NCBI GenBank assembly: GCA_028673005.1
Contig: CM054112.1
Coordinates: forward strand, 192,189,518-192,253,517
DNA length: 64,000 bases
Origin: Tanypteryx hageni
Taxonomy: Eukaryota > Arthropoda > Insecta > Odonata > Petaluridae
Direction: 5' to 3'
The first letter of the stretch is position 1; every line of letters begins with the position of its first letter. The notes under the pieces are model-generated. The model was not told where the DNA came from. It saw only the letters and a program-made list of their open reading frames with translations, and ran no database searches. Below are positions 34,307 to 46,104 of this stretch, one piece after another. The translations under genes were made by a program, and so were the position numbers.

Positions 34307-34624
34307 AGTAAAATTTCCAAAAAAAGTAACTTGTTGCATAAAAGCCTGACTGCAAAATATTGCTTCTCTCGGCAGAAGAGTAGCCCTTACACCTACATAA
34401 TTGACTTCCCTATACTTGTAATCACGATTCTGGCTTTTCGGGCTCCTTTTTGGTTGGGGGAGTGGTTGAGGAAGCATAGCTACACCACTGGGTACAACTA
34501 ACGCAACCTATGTCTCGCCGAAGAAAATCCGTTTTCTTCGTCGTTACAATTTTCTTAAATAGAAATTTTAAACAAATGTAAGTTATGTTCTATGGGAGAA
34601 TTAAGGTATCAGGAGAAAAATTCT

Positions 34625-34684
34625 GCCATGGCTGGGAATCTAACTCGGGTCTTTCGCTAACCGGGATTGAATCCTGGTCATGGC
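34625..34684. repeat. Inverted pair of tRNA-like (SINE-type) segments
   Basis: CCGGGATTGAATCCTGGTCA on the plus strand (34661) and CCCGAGTTAGATTCCCAGCC on the minus strand (from 34649) both resemble a tRNA T-arm with B box, each followed by CATGGC. The same form, CCGGGTTAGATTCCCGGTCA, occurs at 39391. They may be the heads of two opposed SINE fragments. Confidence 0.35.
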
Positions 34685-34699
34685 AAACTTTTTCTTCTT

Positions 34700-35174
34700 A
34701 TTTCTAATTTCTCCCATACTTCAGCTTATGTCTATCGCATGTTTCATTCTTTCCACCATGTATGGAGTTTAGTATAAATTTTAAGAAAATTTATTCAAGC
34801 AGCCTGAATCCTCAGATGGCGTGGTTGTGCTCCGAATTGCCATTGATGATTTTCTTTACGTTTTGGATAATAACTTACGCATCCAAGAAAGTCCATCCAT
34901 CATTGTTTTTATCTAACCTCCTAATGTCCGAAACCTATTCTTAAAGCAAATTACTGTCTTCGTGGCTACTCAATCCGAGCTGTTGCTAAGCAAAAGGACA
35001 ATAGTGTGATCTTTGATCCGAATTAATTCTTCTCCGCTCATAACAACAAAATTTCTTCTCTTGCTGTATGCCCTTGCTCGGGTCTTATCTATCACTTCAC
35101 TAATATTTCTGATACGTCTGCCCTTCGTACCTTCTTTGCGCTCTACCTCTTCTGGAATTCTTCATTGTCTAGTA
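34700..35174. other. Intergenic DNA, nothing recognised
   Basis: Moderate GC with short open frames on the plus strand but no family match or splice-flanked exon that I could recognise. Confidence 0.4.
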
Positions 35175-35477
35175 CAGAGGTCGGCAACCTACGGCCCGCG
35201 GGCTACATGCGGCCCCCGAGAGCACTTCATGCGGCCCGCGAAACTATGATGAGAAAGAGGTAGTTAAAATTTAACCAAGACAATTTCATGTTTTTTTCAT
35301 GAAAATTGTGGTCTCAAAACCTTTTCTGTGAAGTTTTAACGGTAATATATCATTTAGACTCGATTTTCACAACTATGAGACCACAATCTCGTTGTAACGT
35401 ACGAGTAAACACTCATCTGGCCCGCCGAAGCATTGACAACCATGAACCCGACGTACAGAACAGTTTGCCGATCCCTG
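35175..35477. mobile_element. hAT-type MITE (CAGAGGTCGGCAAC ends)
   Basis: The left end CAGAGGTCGGCAACCT and the right end, in reverse complement, CAGGGATCGGCAAACT form a ~16-bp imperfect TIR. The GCGGCCCGCG subterminal sequence is typical of this hAT group. The flanking octamers GTCTAGTA and CTCTATAA match at 5/8, so the TSD is degraded. Confidence 0.65.
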
Positions 35478-35489
35478 CTCTATAACATA

Positions 35490-35727
35490 CAGAGGTTCTC
35501 AACCTTTTGTTCGTCGCGACACATGACGGTCGGTGCTCACGTGCACGACACGCACATAAAATCCATTGAACAGTAGTGCGTATAATGATGAAGAGGGTGA
35601 GCCTAAACATCGTTTTTATTGTTGTTAAAATAGGCGCAAGAGAAAGACAAAAACCGTGCTTAATACAATTTATTTTTTTACAAGCCTTTGGTGAAGTTTT
35701 AGGCGACACACCGGTTGAAAACCGCTG
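35490..35727. mobile_element. hAT-type MITE (CAGAGGTTCTCAACC ends)
   Basis: The left end is CAGAGGTTCTCAACC and the right end in reverse complement is CAGCGGTTTTCAACC. Internal GCGACACATGACGG and CACACCGG-type sequence agrees with the widespread CAGTGGTTCTCAACC hAT family. No TSD was seen. It lies 12 bp from the preceding MITE. Confidence 0.65.
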
Positions 35728-35729
35728 CT

Positions 35730-37253
35730 CCAGGCTTTCCTCAAACTAAATCTTCTTGAGAAGCCACAACGGTAATTCTCTCCATATTTCGCGTTTGTGT
35801 TCCATCTCTACAATTTGTCTACCATGCATATTCTCATGTCGTTATGATTATCGCTACTCTCTGGCCGAAGACAAACCATCGACCGTGATTTCCACAAAAC
35901 GCTGTCAATGGAATAGAAAGATTTCATCAAATCACCCCAATATTTCCATTCGGCCAGCTGATCTTTTCCACTATCTCATACCTCGGCTCTCGATTACTTA
36001 TGTTCTCCTTAATATCTAGAATTACCTACTTAAGATCTCGGCTAAATCTGATATTTACTGATACTACCGCATTCTCTCCTCTTAGGCGCACATGTTATGG
36101 TTCTGTTTTAGTTATGTCCTCGCTCATTTCTTGATTCGTTGCCATTGTTTAATAATAGTCGTAATTGCTATTTTTATTTATATTATACAACAAAACTTGA
36201 GAAAAAAGGAGCCTCGAGGACCGAATTATATATTTTCGCTTTGTCAGGTTTAACGCCAATGACAGGCTACGACAATAATTAAATTTTAAATGATCAATAG
36301 ACGCTTTTCAAAAATCCATCAAAACATAAGTCTTGCATTGATGAAATAATCGCCGCAGGTAATTTATGAGTATAAAATAATTGAATTAAAAACATTTTAT
36401 TTTTTCCATCAAAACATAACAACTTTGGTATATATTGAAAAAAAATTAAATCATTCAAAATTTAATACAACCTAAAAATTTAAAATCAATTGTAGATATA
36501 CCAGCCGATAAGACGCACATTGGTTTTTAAGCAATTTTTTCATGAATTTAATATATTTCTTTGGATACACGCTCATCAATATTTATGAATCTTTTTACTA
36601 CTAAGTTTCTCTCCACAATCGTGTACAGATCTCCAATCAAGTATTCTATTACTGCAGAAGTAGTTATCGCTAGATATTTATTTATATATCCATTAATTAT
36701 GACCAAAATAAAATGTTTTTAAATCGCTTTTAAACAAACGATTCTCAACGCATTGCAATGAACACATGCGACCAAAAACGTGTAATTTCATCAAAAATAT
36801 ATATCAATTGAGTTTTTTGTGAGAGCGATCCTTGGGTTTTATAAGGGAATGGCTTTTTATTTCCGCCCTTTACAGGTTCTAAATACCTATACCAAAACGA
36901 CTGAGTTTCAATAAAATATTATTTACGTCCGCGTCTCGAAGTTTCCGCCTTTGAGACATTAATACGAAAAACATAATCAGGAGCATTAATTTTTAGTAAA
37001 CTTCCGGCTTCGACAGTTTTTCGTCCAATAAAGGTTTCCGCCTCTCGCAGTTTTTGCTGTAATTATTATTACTGTAAAATTTCATCCCTGTTGCTGCTAC
37101 ATCCTTTAACTTCCAATGCAGAAGACCTGAGTGTTTTCTTGGAAGATATTCATCTCATTTTTTAAATTAATAATAAATAATTAATAAACGGCTAAAAGTG
37201 TGCTGAGACATTTTTCATTTTATTGGCCCATTGGCATTATATAATTCTTTTGT
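35730..37253. other. Intergenic DNA, nothing recognised
   Basis: AT-rich. No gene, splice-flanked exon or repeat terminus was recognised. Confidence 0.45.
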
Positions 37254-38152
37254 TTAACCCTCCGGTACTCGCGCGTGGTAGATTTCTACCCCACCCCTCA
37301 CATTTTATGATGGTTTCCCTCCCGTTTGTTTTTCGCCGTCTCCTTCTTTTCAGTAGCTGGAATGACACATCTGTGGAAGGATTTTAGACAAAAATTTCTA
37401 GTATTGTTTCAACCGTTTTTGAGTAATGAAGGTTTTTCTTAGACGGCACACGGCGATTTGAGACGAGCATCTGTGATATATCTCCTTGTGTGGAAAATAT
37501 TGTTGCTGTTTTGGCGAATTAGTTTTAAATGCAACAATTGACAGTTTTTTTTGTTTCTGTTTCTCACTCAACAAATTTTAACAGATACCTATAATTTCTG
37601 AGGTAAGGAAAAACCTTATGATCTTTTCACTTTCTCTCTCCATATGCAATATTATTGATAGTAAATAATTAAATTTGTATACACTAATTGACTCACATTA
37701 ATTAATTTATACTTTGTGGTTGTGTATGAGATATCTGAAAAAAAAATCCTGAGACATCTGAGAAAATAGATGTGTATGAAATATCTGACAAAATGAGGAC
37801 TTTTGAAAAAGAGTACAATTATTGCGATTGTACTTTTATCAACTTTTATGTATTTATATTAAAAAGTAATTGTAATTTAACCATTTTTTACCAAATTTCA
37901 ATTTGTATTTTGTTTTCGCATACTAAAAATATATGTTCGCTATTTTTTACATTATAGAAATTTGACTTAAGTTTCCTCAATTTTTATTTTAAAATAATAT
38001 TATTAAATATTCTTAAAAAATTATCTGTTGTGTTTCTATTAAATTATATATATTTGTAATTTTTTGTTGACGAATGAACTGCATTTGGCATGCATTTTCA
38101 ATGTAATTCATACGAGGTTAAAATCTACCCCGCGCGAGTACTGGAGGGTTAA
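37254..38152. mobile_element. piggyBac-type MITE with TTAA TSD
   Basis: TTAA (37254-37257 and 38149-38152) flanks an 891-bp element starting CCCTCCGGTACTCGCGCG and ending in the reverse complement of CCCTCCAGTACTCGCGCG. Inverted similarity extends about 30 bp through GGTAGATTT. TTAA target duplication and CCCT ends are the signature of piggyBac. The interior is AT-rich with no transposase remnant. Confidence 0.88.
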
Positions 38153-38317
38153 ACGAATTCTAAGCATAAAATTTAATGAAGTTCTATTACGGAGTTAAAA
38201 TTTCAACTGTTATTCCCGGCATTATGGCAGCCCCAATTAGGTGACTTGTCGCAATTTTCATTCATCTAGTTCCTTTATTTTTCGATTCCATCATGGTTCA
38301 ATAATCTGAACTAGGTA

Positions 38318-38491
38318 CAGTAAAACCTCAAAATCGGCTATCACCAAATGATCGTTTATGGGAAGTTTATTTGAGTCCTCATGAAAACATGTATATGTTG
38401 CTTATTATAAGGACATAGTTATGACAAAACTCGTTGATTAAAATCATGAAAATTTAAATCCCTTGAAGTTTGAACAAATGAATTTATACTG
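38318..38491. mobile_element. pogo/Tigger-like MITE
   Basis: TA is followed by CAGTAAAACCTCAAAATCGG at 38318. The right end in reverse complement is CAGTATAAATTC. CAGTAAAACCTC is the classical Tigger/pogo terminus. The right TA is mutated to TG. A second, 5'-truncated copy is at 40491. Confidence 0.6.
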
Positions 38492-38499
38492 TGCTTCCT

Positions 38500-39340
38500 T
38501 AATTAGTTCGGATAATACAAGCTCTACTGGCCTTCATTTTCGTTTTCTACTTTGATGTAACTCCTAAATACAAAATTTTATAAAAATACGTTCGGCAAAA
38601 CACCTGATGTTTGCACAAAGACACCCAGACAAACTAAATGTAGAAGAGGCTTTTTAAAGAAATTTACCTTATGACACCTTGCGTTGACTAAGTGAATGTT
38701 TTTGCACCAAAATCTCTGATTTCTCCTTATCCCGTCATAGTCCATTGTGATCTAAGAGAAGTTTCCCATAATGCTCTCTTCCAGCATAAAAAGAAATTGC
38801 CAAAAGTGATTCACACCGCGAATTAGTTTCAGTCAAAAGTTTTGGAAATACAATATTTTTAAAATAACAAGAAGATACAACGAAGTTACAAGACAACCTA
38901 AAAGTTCAGACGTTTTCCCTTAACCTCGTTTGCATGGAATTAACGTAATAAAGACTTCAAACAGAATTAATAGTACTTTTTCCCTGTTTCTCAAATTTTG
39001 TACATGTATTTATGAAAATGTTTGAGACGACATAAGATAAAAGCATAACATTTTCGATTGGAATTATCACCGTCTGTTCGATAGATATCAGCATGATAAA
39101 GTTCCCCGAAATAATGATTTAAATTTCACGAATACAAAATTTTGGAAAGTACATACAACGGCAACAATCCAACCATTCTTTTCTTTTCGAATTATTTCCC
39201 GAGTTAATTCGAATGAATTTGACGATGAATGTGTATTTCACGTTATGGCAAGAATAAAATAATAATGATAAAATAATTCGCGTCAAAATATTGTTCACTG
39301 TGTTTAATATCAGAAGATGTTATGTAAAGTAATGGATATA
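38500..39340. other. AT-rich intergenic DNA, nothing recognised
   Basis: No gene or repeat was recognised. Confidence 0.45.
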
Positions 39341-39342
39341 AA

Positions 39343-39411
39343 TTCAGAGGTAGAGAAGGATAAAAGTTATGAACTCGAACACAGGAGGACCCGGGTTAGA
39401 TTCCCGGTCAT
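39343..39411 (+). repeat. tRNA-derived SINE head (candidate)
   Basis: TTCAGAGGTAGAG at 39343 resembles a tRNA D-arm/A box. CCGGGTTAGATTCCCGG at 39391-39407 forms a 5-bp T-arm stem with a 7-nt B-box-like loop, at the right spacing. There is no cloverleaf acceptor stem, so it is not a functional tRNA gene. Confidence 0.4.
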
Positions 39412-39579
39412 GTTTGGACGTTCCTCCGTCACTACCACCTTGAAAGTCATGCATTGGTCGATTTAAGCATGAACAGAATGTATATTGCACGTAAAAACTT
39501 ATGAATATCCACAGAAAACCTCGGAGAATGGGCAAAAAAACTGGCTTTTTTACGCAAACCTTGACGCGATTCGAATCGG

Positions 39580-40060
39580 ACGAACCCTGTTAAAACAACA
39601 GCGCGAGCCGCGTTCCCCCGGGGGAGAAGTATCCCGTGGATTTCCATCTCATTTCGCAACCGCCTCGCGGCACGCAGGCCTCCCAACTATTTCCGAAAAG
39701 AGCTTTCGTTCCGATTCGAAATGTTTGTCGGAGGAATAAAAGGGGCTGGGAAGGCGGGAGGGGGGGGGGGGGTTAGAGGGGAGACGCAGAAAAACGGGGA
39801 GGAATCGAAAGGACAACCGAGCACAAGGACGCCATTGTTTGCTCTCTTCTTCCGTTTCTACTCCTCGTGGTCCGCGTCACACACTTCGCAAGAACGACTC
39901 TTTATTCCCTCTCCCAACCCCACAAGATCTCCCAAAAACCGTTCTATTATCCCTTCCTTCCCTCCCCCCTCCCCCTCTATCTCTCCAAACGATTTGTTTT
40001 CCACGCCCGAAATAACGCGCAAAGGTTTCGTTCTCGAATCCTTCTAGGCAGTAAAAATAA
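39580..40060. other. CpG-rich island, no recognised gene
   Basis: A GC-rich block with GCGCGAGCCGCG, CGCCTCGCGG and a 13-base G run near 39761. Open frames on several strands reflect base composition. It could be a regulatory module or an unannotated exon. Confidence 0.4.
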
Positions 40061-40490
40061 AATGAAGAGATTTTTGAGAGAAATTTTTCGTTATTACTTT
40101 GATATATTTCTCTTCGACTAGCAGGGCATATCTTGATGATGGACTACGTGCCCGGAGATTGCGGTAAGAGGTTTACCCAAGCGAAGGAATTTGAAGGTGT
40201 ATGTTTTTTGCATTCTTCATCGCTCAACTCATTTTTGGGACATATCCTATGAAATACTTGTTTGGATAATTGATAGATGTGTTAATGACCCGAAAAATTT
40301 ATTTAGGACATATTAGGAAGAAAGCGTTTACCCAAAACTATAGTGCCAGTATGCGGTACAAACATAAATGATCCCGTGAACATTAGAAATAATGTAATTC
40401 AAGAAATGCTGCAAATTAAGCACAACCTTGGTAATACAAAATGCTCGTTTATGAGAAGAGTACTTCAGTTCCCAGCGAAAAATAGGTTGA

Positions 40491-40601
40491 TATTTCTTAT
40501 TATAACGAACTCGTGCTTACGAATTTCGTTTTTGCAAACCTCGTTATTAAAAATTATGAGAATTTAAGTCACTTGAAGTTTGTTTTAACGAGGTTATGCT
40601 G
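40491..40601. mobile_element. Truncated pogo/Tigger-like MITE
   Basis: It matches the right two thirds of the element at 38318 (TTCTTATTATAA, GAATTTAAGTCACTTGAAG). It ends in TTTTAACGAGGTTATGCTG followed by TA, a better-preserved Tigger terminus. The left end is missing. Confidence 0.6.
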
Positions 40602-40997
40602 TATATTTTCTCTTTACCTGATGGATTTTATCTTCTCAGCGATACTTGGAAATGTTATTTTTGCATGCTTCGTCAATAAACATTATAGGAAAATTAACTC
40701 TTGAGATGACTTTCACTAGCATCGTGAACTTGCGTATTTTATTGAAATAAGCTACTGATTAAAATGCAACGTAGTTATATAAGAACTTTGGGTAATTGAA
40801 GAATGTATAACATTGACGTCTTAAAATATCTTGAACAAGTTACGAAATCCAAACCGGTAATTTAAAGATATAATCTTTAGGAATAATGAATTAAATAAGT
40901 TAAAATCGAGATTTAGAAATTTAATTGAATTGTAAAAATTGAACGATTAATATGTTTTCTTTAAATAAACGTCGAAGCATCACTTGTATCAACAACT

Positions 40998-41905
40998 AGG
41001 GATGTACATGAATTTCCCGTGGTACAGAAGTGCTTTTCGTCAAATTCGCCGTAGTATAATCGTATATTAATGTATTTGCTTTGAAATAAAAAAATAGTTT
41101 TCCTCATATTGTGGTAGCCCTGTTTTGTTGATCCGTTCTTAACATGTTCATTTCGTTTTCCCATTCTATACTTACCCTACATAAAAACTTTCTTTGAAAT
41201 ACGTTCAGCCAATACCTTTCAAATTCATAGTTACAGAAAAATACTAACCTTGATATTATGGTAGCCCTGTTTAGTCGACCAGATTTAAATATGATATTTT
41301 GGTTTTTTATTTATATGAAGATTATATATATACTATATATATGATTAAAATCTATGAGGTTAATTCTCTAGAAATAAGTGAAAAGAAATATTATTTAACT
41401 TCTTACTGTGGTAGCCCACCTCTTTAGCTCCGCTTTAAACATCTTGATTTCATTTTTTCGTAGCCCCGCATTTTTTGTCCGTTCTAAACTTATTCACCTC
41501 GTTTTTCCTTTCTATACACGCCTTACAAACGAAATTTCTTTGAAATCCGTTCAGCCAACACCTTCCAAATTCATAGTTACCGAAAAATTCTAACCTTGAT
41601 ATTGCGGTAGCCCTGTTTAGTCGACCCGGTTGAAATATGATATTTTGGTTATATATTTATATGAAGATTAAATATTTGGTTAAAATTCATTGGGTCAGTT
41701 CTCTAGAAATACGCGTAAAAGAAATAAAAATATTATTTAACTTTTTATTTTGGTAGCCCTGCTTTATAGCTCCGCTTTAAACATCTTGATTTCATTACGG
41801 AATGTTGTACAAATCTTATACATAAAATTTAATTGAAATCCGTTCAGCCAATTCATTCCATATACTTAATCACTGAATGAGTTTAATTTGTAATTGTGGC
41901 ACCCC
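40998..41905. mobile_element. Modular ~145-bp-unit element, copy C, 3' truncated
   Basis: It starts TAGGGATGTACATGAA. The intact AGTGCTTTTCGTCA is at 41029-41042. The units, marked by TGTGGTAGCCCTG variants near 41111, 41258, 41408, 41604, 41750 and 41895, are 145-150 bp apart, with one partial unit near 41459. The 5' 450 bp is closely similar to copy A. The 3' hairpin is absent. Confidence 0.75.
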
Positions 41906-43630
41906 TGTACATGATTAGTAAATTCTCAATCGCTCATAGCTCAATTTAAATTTCACAGAATTAAAGTATTCAATAAAAGACAAAAGTATTATTGCCTAAC
42001 AATCATATCGAAGACATGATAAGAAATATCTATTACTCAGATCGTATAGAGAATTATTTCTTTAGAAGTTTAAAAACAATATTCGTAACGCTCTATCCGT
42101 ATGCTTTTTCCCGATGATTGTTTTCTTTTGTCATAAGAGGTCCTTGACGCTTTTTGTATTGATCGGTTTGTATCTTCTTTTCCGTAATTTTCGTCTTATG
42201 TTCATTGCTACGGTTAAACCGGAAATTGCGGCTTCGAAGCAAACCCTCTGTGAAAGAGTTGTTACTACCTAAAGGCAAAGTTTTATTCGAATTTAAATGG
42301 GCGCTTTGAAATTGTACGGAAAAGTTCTTCATGGGTGCGGCTTAACATAATAGCTGAAACAATTTGTTGCCTGAATACCTAAGCAGGTCAGATAAATGAG
42401 CCGGTAATAGATAAAAGTTTCCTAAATATCAACAATTAGAGCGATACTAATCAAGGTCCATTTACTCGCTGATAGAAAAACCGCGTTTAAGACTTATAAC
42501 TTAATCCTGGCAAACAATGTAAAATAACATAATATAAAAATGATTAAATCGTGAGCATACAGATTGTATTCGTGAAAATGCTTAGTCATGCATCGTCTAA
42601 CGTTAATTGTTCTTGATTAAATTAAACGCAGTGAAAGTTTTCTTTTACACGGAGTCAGTAGAATGCGTCGGAACTTTGTGGTAATCGATTATTAACACTT
42701 GCGTAGGAAATAAACAACTTTTAAAAGTTCCTATGGTTCCTACTTTCTACACAAGTTTTTCCTTTACACCCGCCCGTGAATAAAGATTTTGTGTAACCCA
42801 CTCTCGGACACGTTTCGGAATACCTTGAGAAAAATTCGTCTAAATTATCGTGTTGATTCATCGGACAAGCTTAATTATTTTGCATTGATAGCAATTTGTC
42901 ATCATAAAACACGGTCACGAAATCGAAACCAGCTCTGGACGTAGAAGTCTGCCACCTTTGTTATTATTTGTTATATGTACGTGTAAACGTGTAAATGCCT
43001 TTCAAAAGTGGCCAATGGGCAAGAATTAAGTCTTAGCAATTAAAAGATACCAAATCATAGGGAGAGTAGACGTTGAACTCTTCATCCACAAATGATTTAC
43101 TTTATATGCACGAAATTTATTTAAATTAAAAATTTCTAAATATTAATCAGTATCAAAATTTTGTTTTCATTTGCCCTTTTGAGCGAAAGTACCGATTTTA
43201 AGATGTCATAAGGGCTAAATAAGGCAATCTCAATAAGGAATGGAGACTGCGGCGAAGATAACATACAGAAAGGAAACAACCTTCAAAACAAAGGTGAAAA
43301 AAAACAGATTTATGCAACGACTAAAAATATAAAAATAAGGCCTTTTTTCTTAAATTTCTACGTTGAGAAGGAGGAAAATTCTGAACTATTTTTCTCCTCC
43401 TCTACGTTGAAATATATATTCAGCGTTGTACATACGTTCATACACGAAAACTTCATTAACTTACCATCCTGTCTTTTCCCTTATTTTGCTCACCGTTTAA
43501 TTGGCTATTTTACCGCGATCGAGGACAAAAGAATAAGTATATTAATAAACATTCACCCGAGAAAAGATTAACGTACCCGCCTTAAACGTATCGGGGTCGA
43601 ATTCTGAGAAGGCAAAAAGAGGAACGACGG
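41906..43630. other. Intergenic DNA, nothing recognised
   Basis: AT-rich with no recognised gene, repeat terminus or RNA. Confidence 0.45.
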
Positions 43631-43639
43631 AGGGAATCG

Positions 43640-44100
43640 GAAATCTGAACCATTTCTACATTTTTGGCATCAACACGATCTCCCAATGACTCTCTGTCAT
43701 GTGAAAAATTTCAGGTGTTAAGAGCATTTCGAAAAAAACGTTCGTTCCAGGCAGAGGGGATTTGGAAGGCGATGCGTTATTTATACGGATGGAGGCGGAT
43801 TCGCTGCGAATGGAAATCCGTATCTCATCCTCCCGCATCGCAGGTCTCGCGACCAAGAAAATGTCAACGAAAATCTTGTTCTGAGGTACGCCCCCCCCCT
43901 CCCCCCCTCCCCCCTTCAGCCATCGAAAACGCGCATTTATACGCCTTTGCGGGAAGATTTATGGCGGATGCGACGGATTATACGCATTATACTCCATTGA
44001 AACTAGAGAGAGCGAGGCTGTTAGGTCGACGTAAATGTTGCTCCCCTTATGTTTCCCCGGGGAAAGTGGCGCGTATTTTTCTGAAGCTAATTGAAAACAA
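43640..44100. other. CpG-rich island, no recognised gene
   Basis: GC-rich, with a C-run near 43889-43915. A 146-codon plus-strand frame (43664-44104) shows no recognisable domain and spans the low-complexity C-run, so it is not called as a gene. The block ends exactly where copy D of the modular element begins. Confidence 0.35.
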
Positions 44101-44101
44101 G

Positions 44102-46101
44102 TAGGGATACACACGGGTTTCCCGTGGTACAGAAGTGCTTTTCGTCAAATTCGCCGTAGTATAATCGTATACTAATGTATTTGCTTTCAAATCAGAAAAT
44201 TATTTTTCCTTATATTGTGGTAGCACTGCTTTTTAGATGGGTTATATACATGTTCATTTCGTTTTCCCATTCTATACTCGTCCTACAAGCAAAATTTCTT
44301 TTTGAAATCGGTTTAGCCTATACCTTTCAAATTCATAGTTATAGGAAAATTCTAACCTTTACATATACCCTGTTTAGTCGACCCGGTTGAAATATGCTAT
44401 TTTGGTTATCTATGTATATGAAGATTAAATATATTACATTTGGTTAAAGTACATGTGGTCAGCTCTCTAGAAATACGATTTAAAAAATATTATTTCACTT
44501 TTTAGTGTGGTGACCCTGCTCTTTAGATCCGCTTTAAACATCTTCATTTCATAATGATATGGTGTACTAACCTTAAATGCGAAACTTAGTTGAAATCCGT
44601 ACAGCCAATTCTCTCCAAACCTATTGTTACTTAAAGAGTTAAATTTGTAATTGTGGCACCACTGTTTGGTTGATTCGGTCCAAACATCCAATTATGGTTT
44701 AGTATATATTATTAGTATTATTTGGGGGCATAACCTTATGGGGTAATGCAGGCAAAACTTACTTAAATCTGCTTATCAAAAATCAAAATAGAATTGTAAA
44801 ACTTATAGTTCCTTACCAATGTGAAACCAAGTGTTATTGCAGTAACTACAAGTATAAGACATTATACTGTACTAATATGTATAAGAATGCTGAAGTATTT
44901 GCAATACATCTACTGTACAAATATGTTTGCATTACAGATAACAATTTTTCTAATAAAACAAATAGTAACAACACACCAAAAAGATATGAGAAATAAAATT
45001 AAATATGAAATTTCGAAGTACTTTAATAACAGTGGTGTAAGACAATTGAAAGTGAGTATTCCTAATATGTTTAACAAACTACCTAAGGAATTACAAACAC
45101 TAAATAGCCAAATAAAAGTAAAAATAAAAATTAAAGACTGGCTCCTTTGTATAGAGTATTCATTGATCTAATGGTATGTTAACAGGCATATGTTTATGTG
45201 TGTAAGTGTATATACATATGTATAGATATATACGAGTGTGTATGGATAGGACATGTTTTGAGAAGAGATTACTGAAGGATGTTATCGAAGGAACGGTGGA
45301 GGGAAGAAAAAATAGGAAGAAGAAGACTTAAAATGTTGGATATTCTAAGGGAGGGAGGAGGGTATGGGGAGATGAAGAGAAGGGCACAGGATAGAGAAAA
45401 GTGGAGGAGGAGCACGTGAACCTGCAGATATGCAGAACACTATTTATATATATGTATATATAAGTATGTATTTATGTATATATATAATGTTAAACAAGTT
45501 ATTAACTATGAGGAATATTATATAATAAAGGGAAAATTGGCACCTACAGAGGAGCCTATGACTCTGTAGGACCAGATCAAGTTTCCTCCCTGAAATTTGT
45601 AATGAATTCTTTTTGTAATTTGTAATAATTTATCAATACTTAATCCAACTTATGTAAAATGTATTCCTAATAAACCACCTATTATATTATTAAACAGGTT
45701 AAAATTGATGTGGAAAATTCAACACAGACACGTGTTAAGAAGAACTTTTTTATGACTTTTATTGCGGCAGCCCTGATTTTCATATCTACACAAAACATAG
45801 TGATTTTGTTTTTCTGTTTTTCACACCTCCATACAAAATTTTGTTGAAAGCGGTTGAGCCAATTCCTTCCAAATTCATAATTTCAGAAATGTTAAACTTT
45901 GCAATTGTGGCACCCCTGCTTAGTCGATCTGGTCCAAATATGACACTTTGGTCATTAATTTAGGTGAGTATTGTATGTACCAAATTTAGTTGAAATCGGT
46001 TATGCCAATTCTTCCCTGATATATGCGTACGGACGGGCGGACAGACGGATGGGCATCACGAAGATAATAGTGCTTTTCAGCAATGACTAAAAGCACTAAA
46101 A
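44102..46101. mobile_element. Modular ~145-bp-unit element, copy D, with nested LINE
   Basis: The start TAGGGATACACACGGG forms a CACGGG-TTT-CCCGTG hairpin. AGTGCTTTTCGTCA is at 44134-44147 and the right end has AGTGCTTTTC (46069) and TGACTAAAAGCACT (46084-46097). Units lie near 44216, 44365, 44507, 44652, 45763 and 45906. The break between the fourth and fifth is a foreign LINE insertion (about 44702-45690). Confidence 0.75.
44702..45690 (+). pseudogene. LINE fragment(s) nested in copy D
   Basis: Plus-strand fragments include FGGITLWGNAGKTYLNLLIK, QNRIVKLIVPY, and LPKELQTLNSQIKVKIKIKD before a stop at 45171, the 3' part of a Jockey-type reverse transcriptase. A separate patch at 45240-45420 gives IGHVLRRD, LLKDVIEGTVEGRK, KIGRRRLKMLDILREGGGYG and MKRRAQDREKWRRS, the C-terminal tail of an RTE/Craft-type LINE. 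A 3' UTR-like sequence follows (GGCACCTACAGAGGAGCCTA near 45549). Two element types therefore seem to be joined or nested here. All frames are broken. Confidence 0.65.
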
Positions 46102-46104
46102 AGG

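Noticed and set aside
39343..39411. Functional tRNA gene
   Set aside because: The T-arm and D-arm-like parts are present, but there is no acceptor stem or anticodon arm.
43664..44104. 146-codon plus-strand ORF
   Set aside because: It passes through a poly-C low-complexity run and shows no domain. Base composition explains its length.
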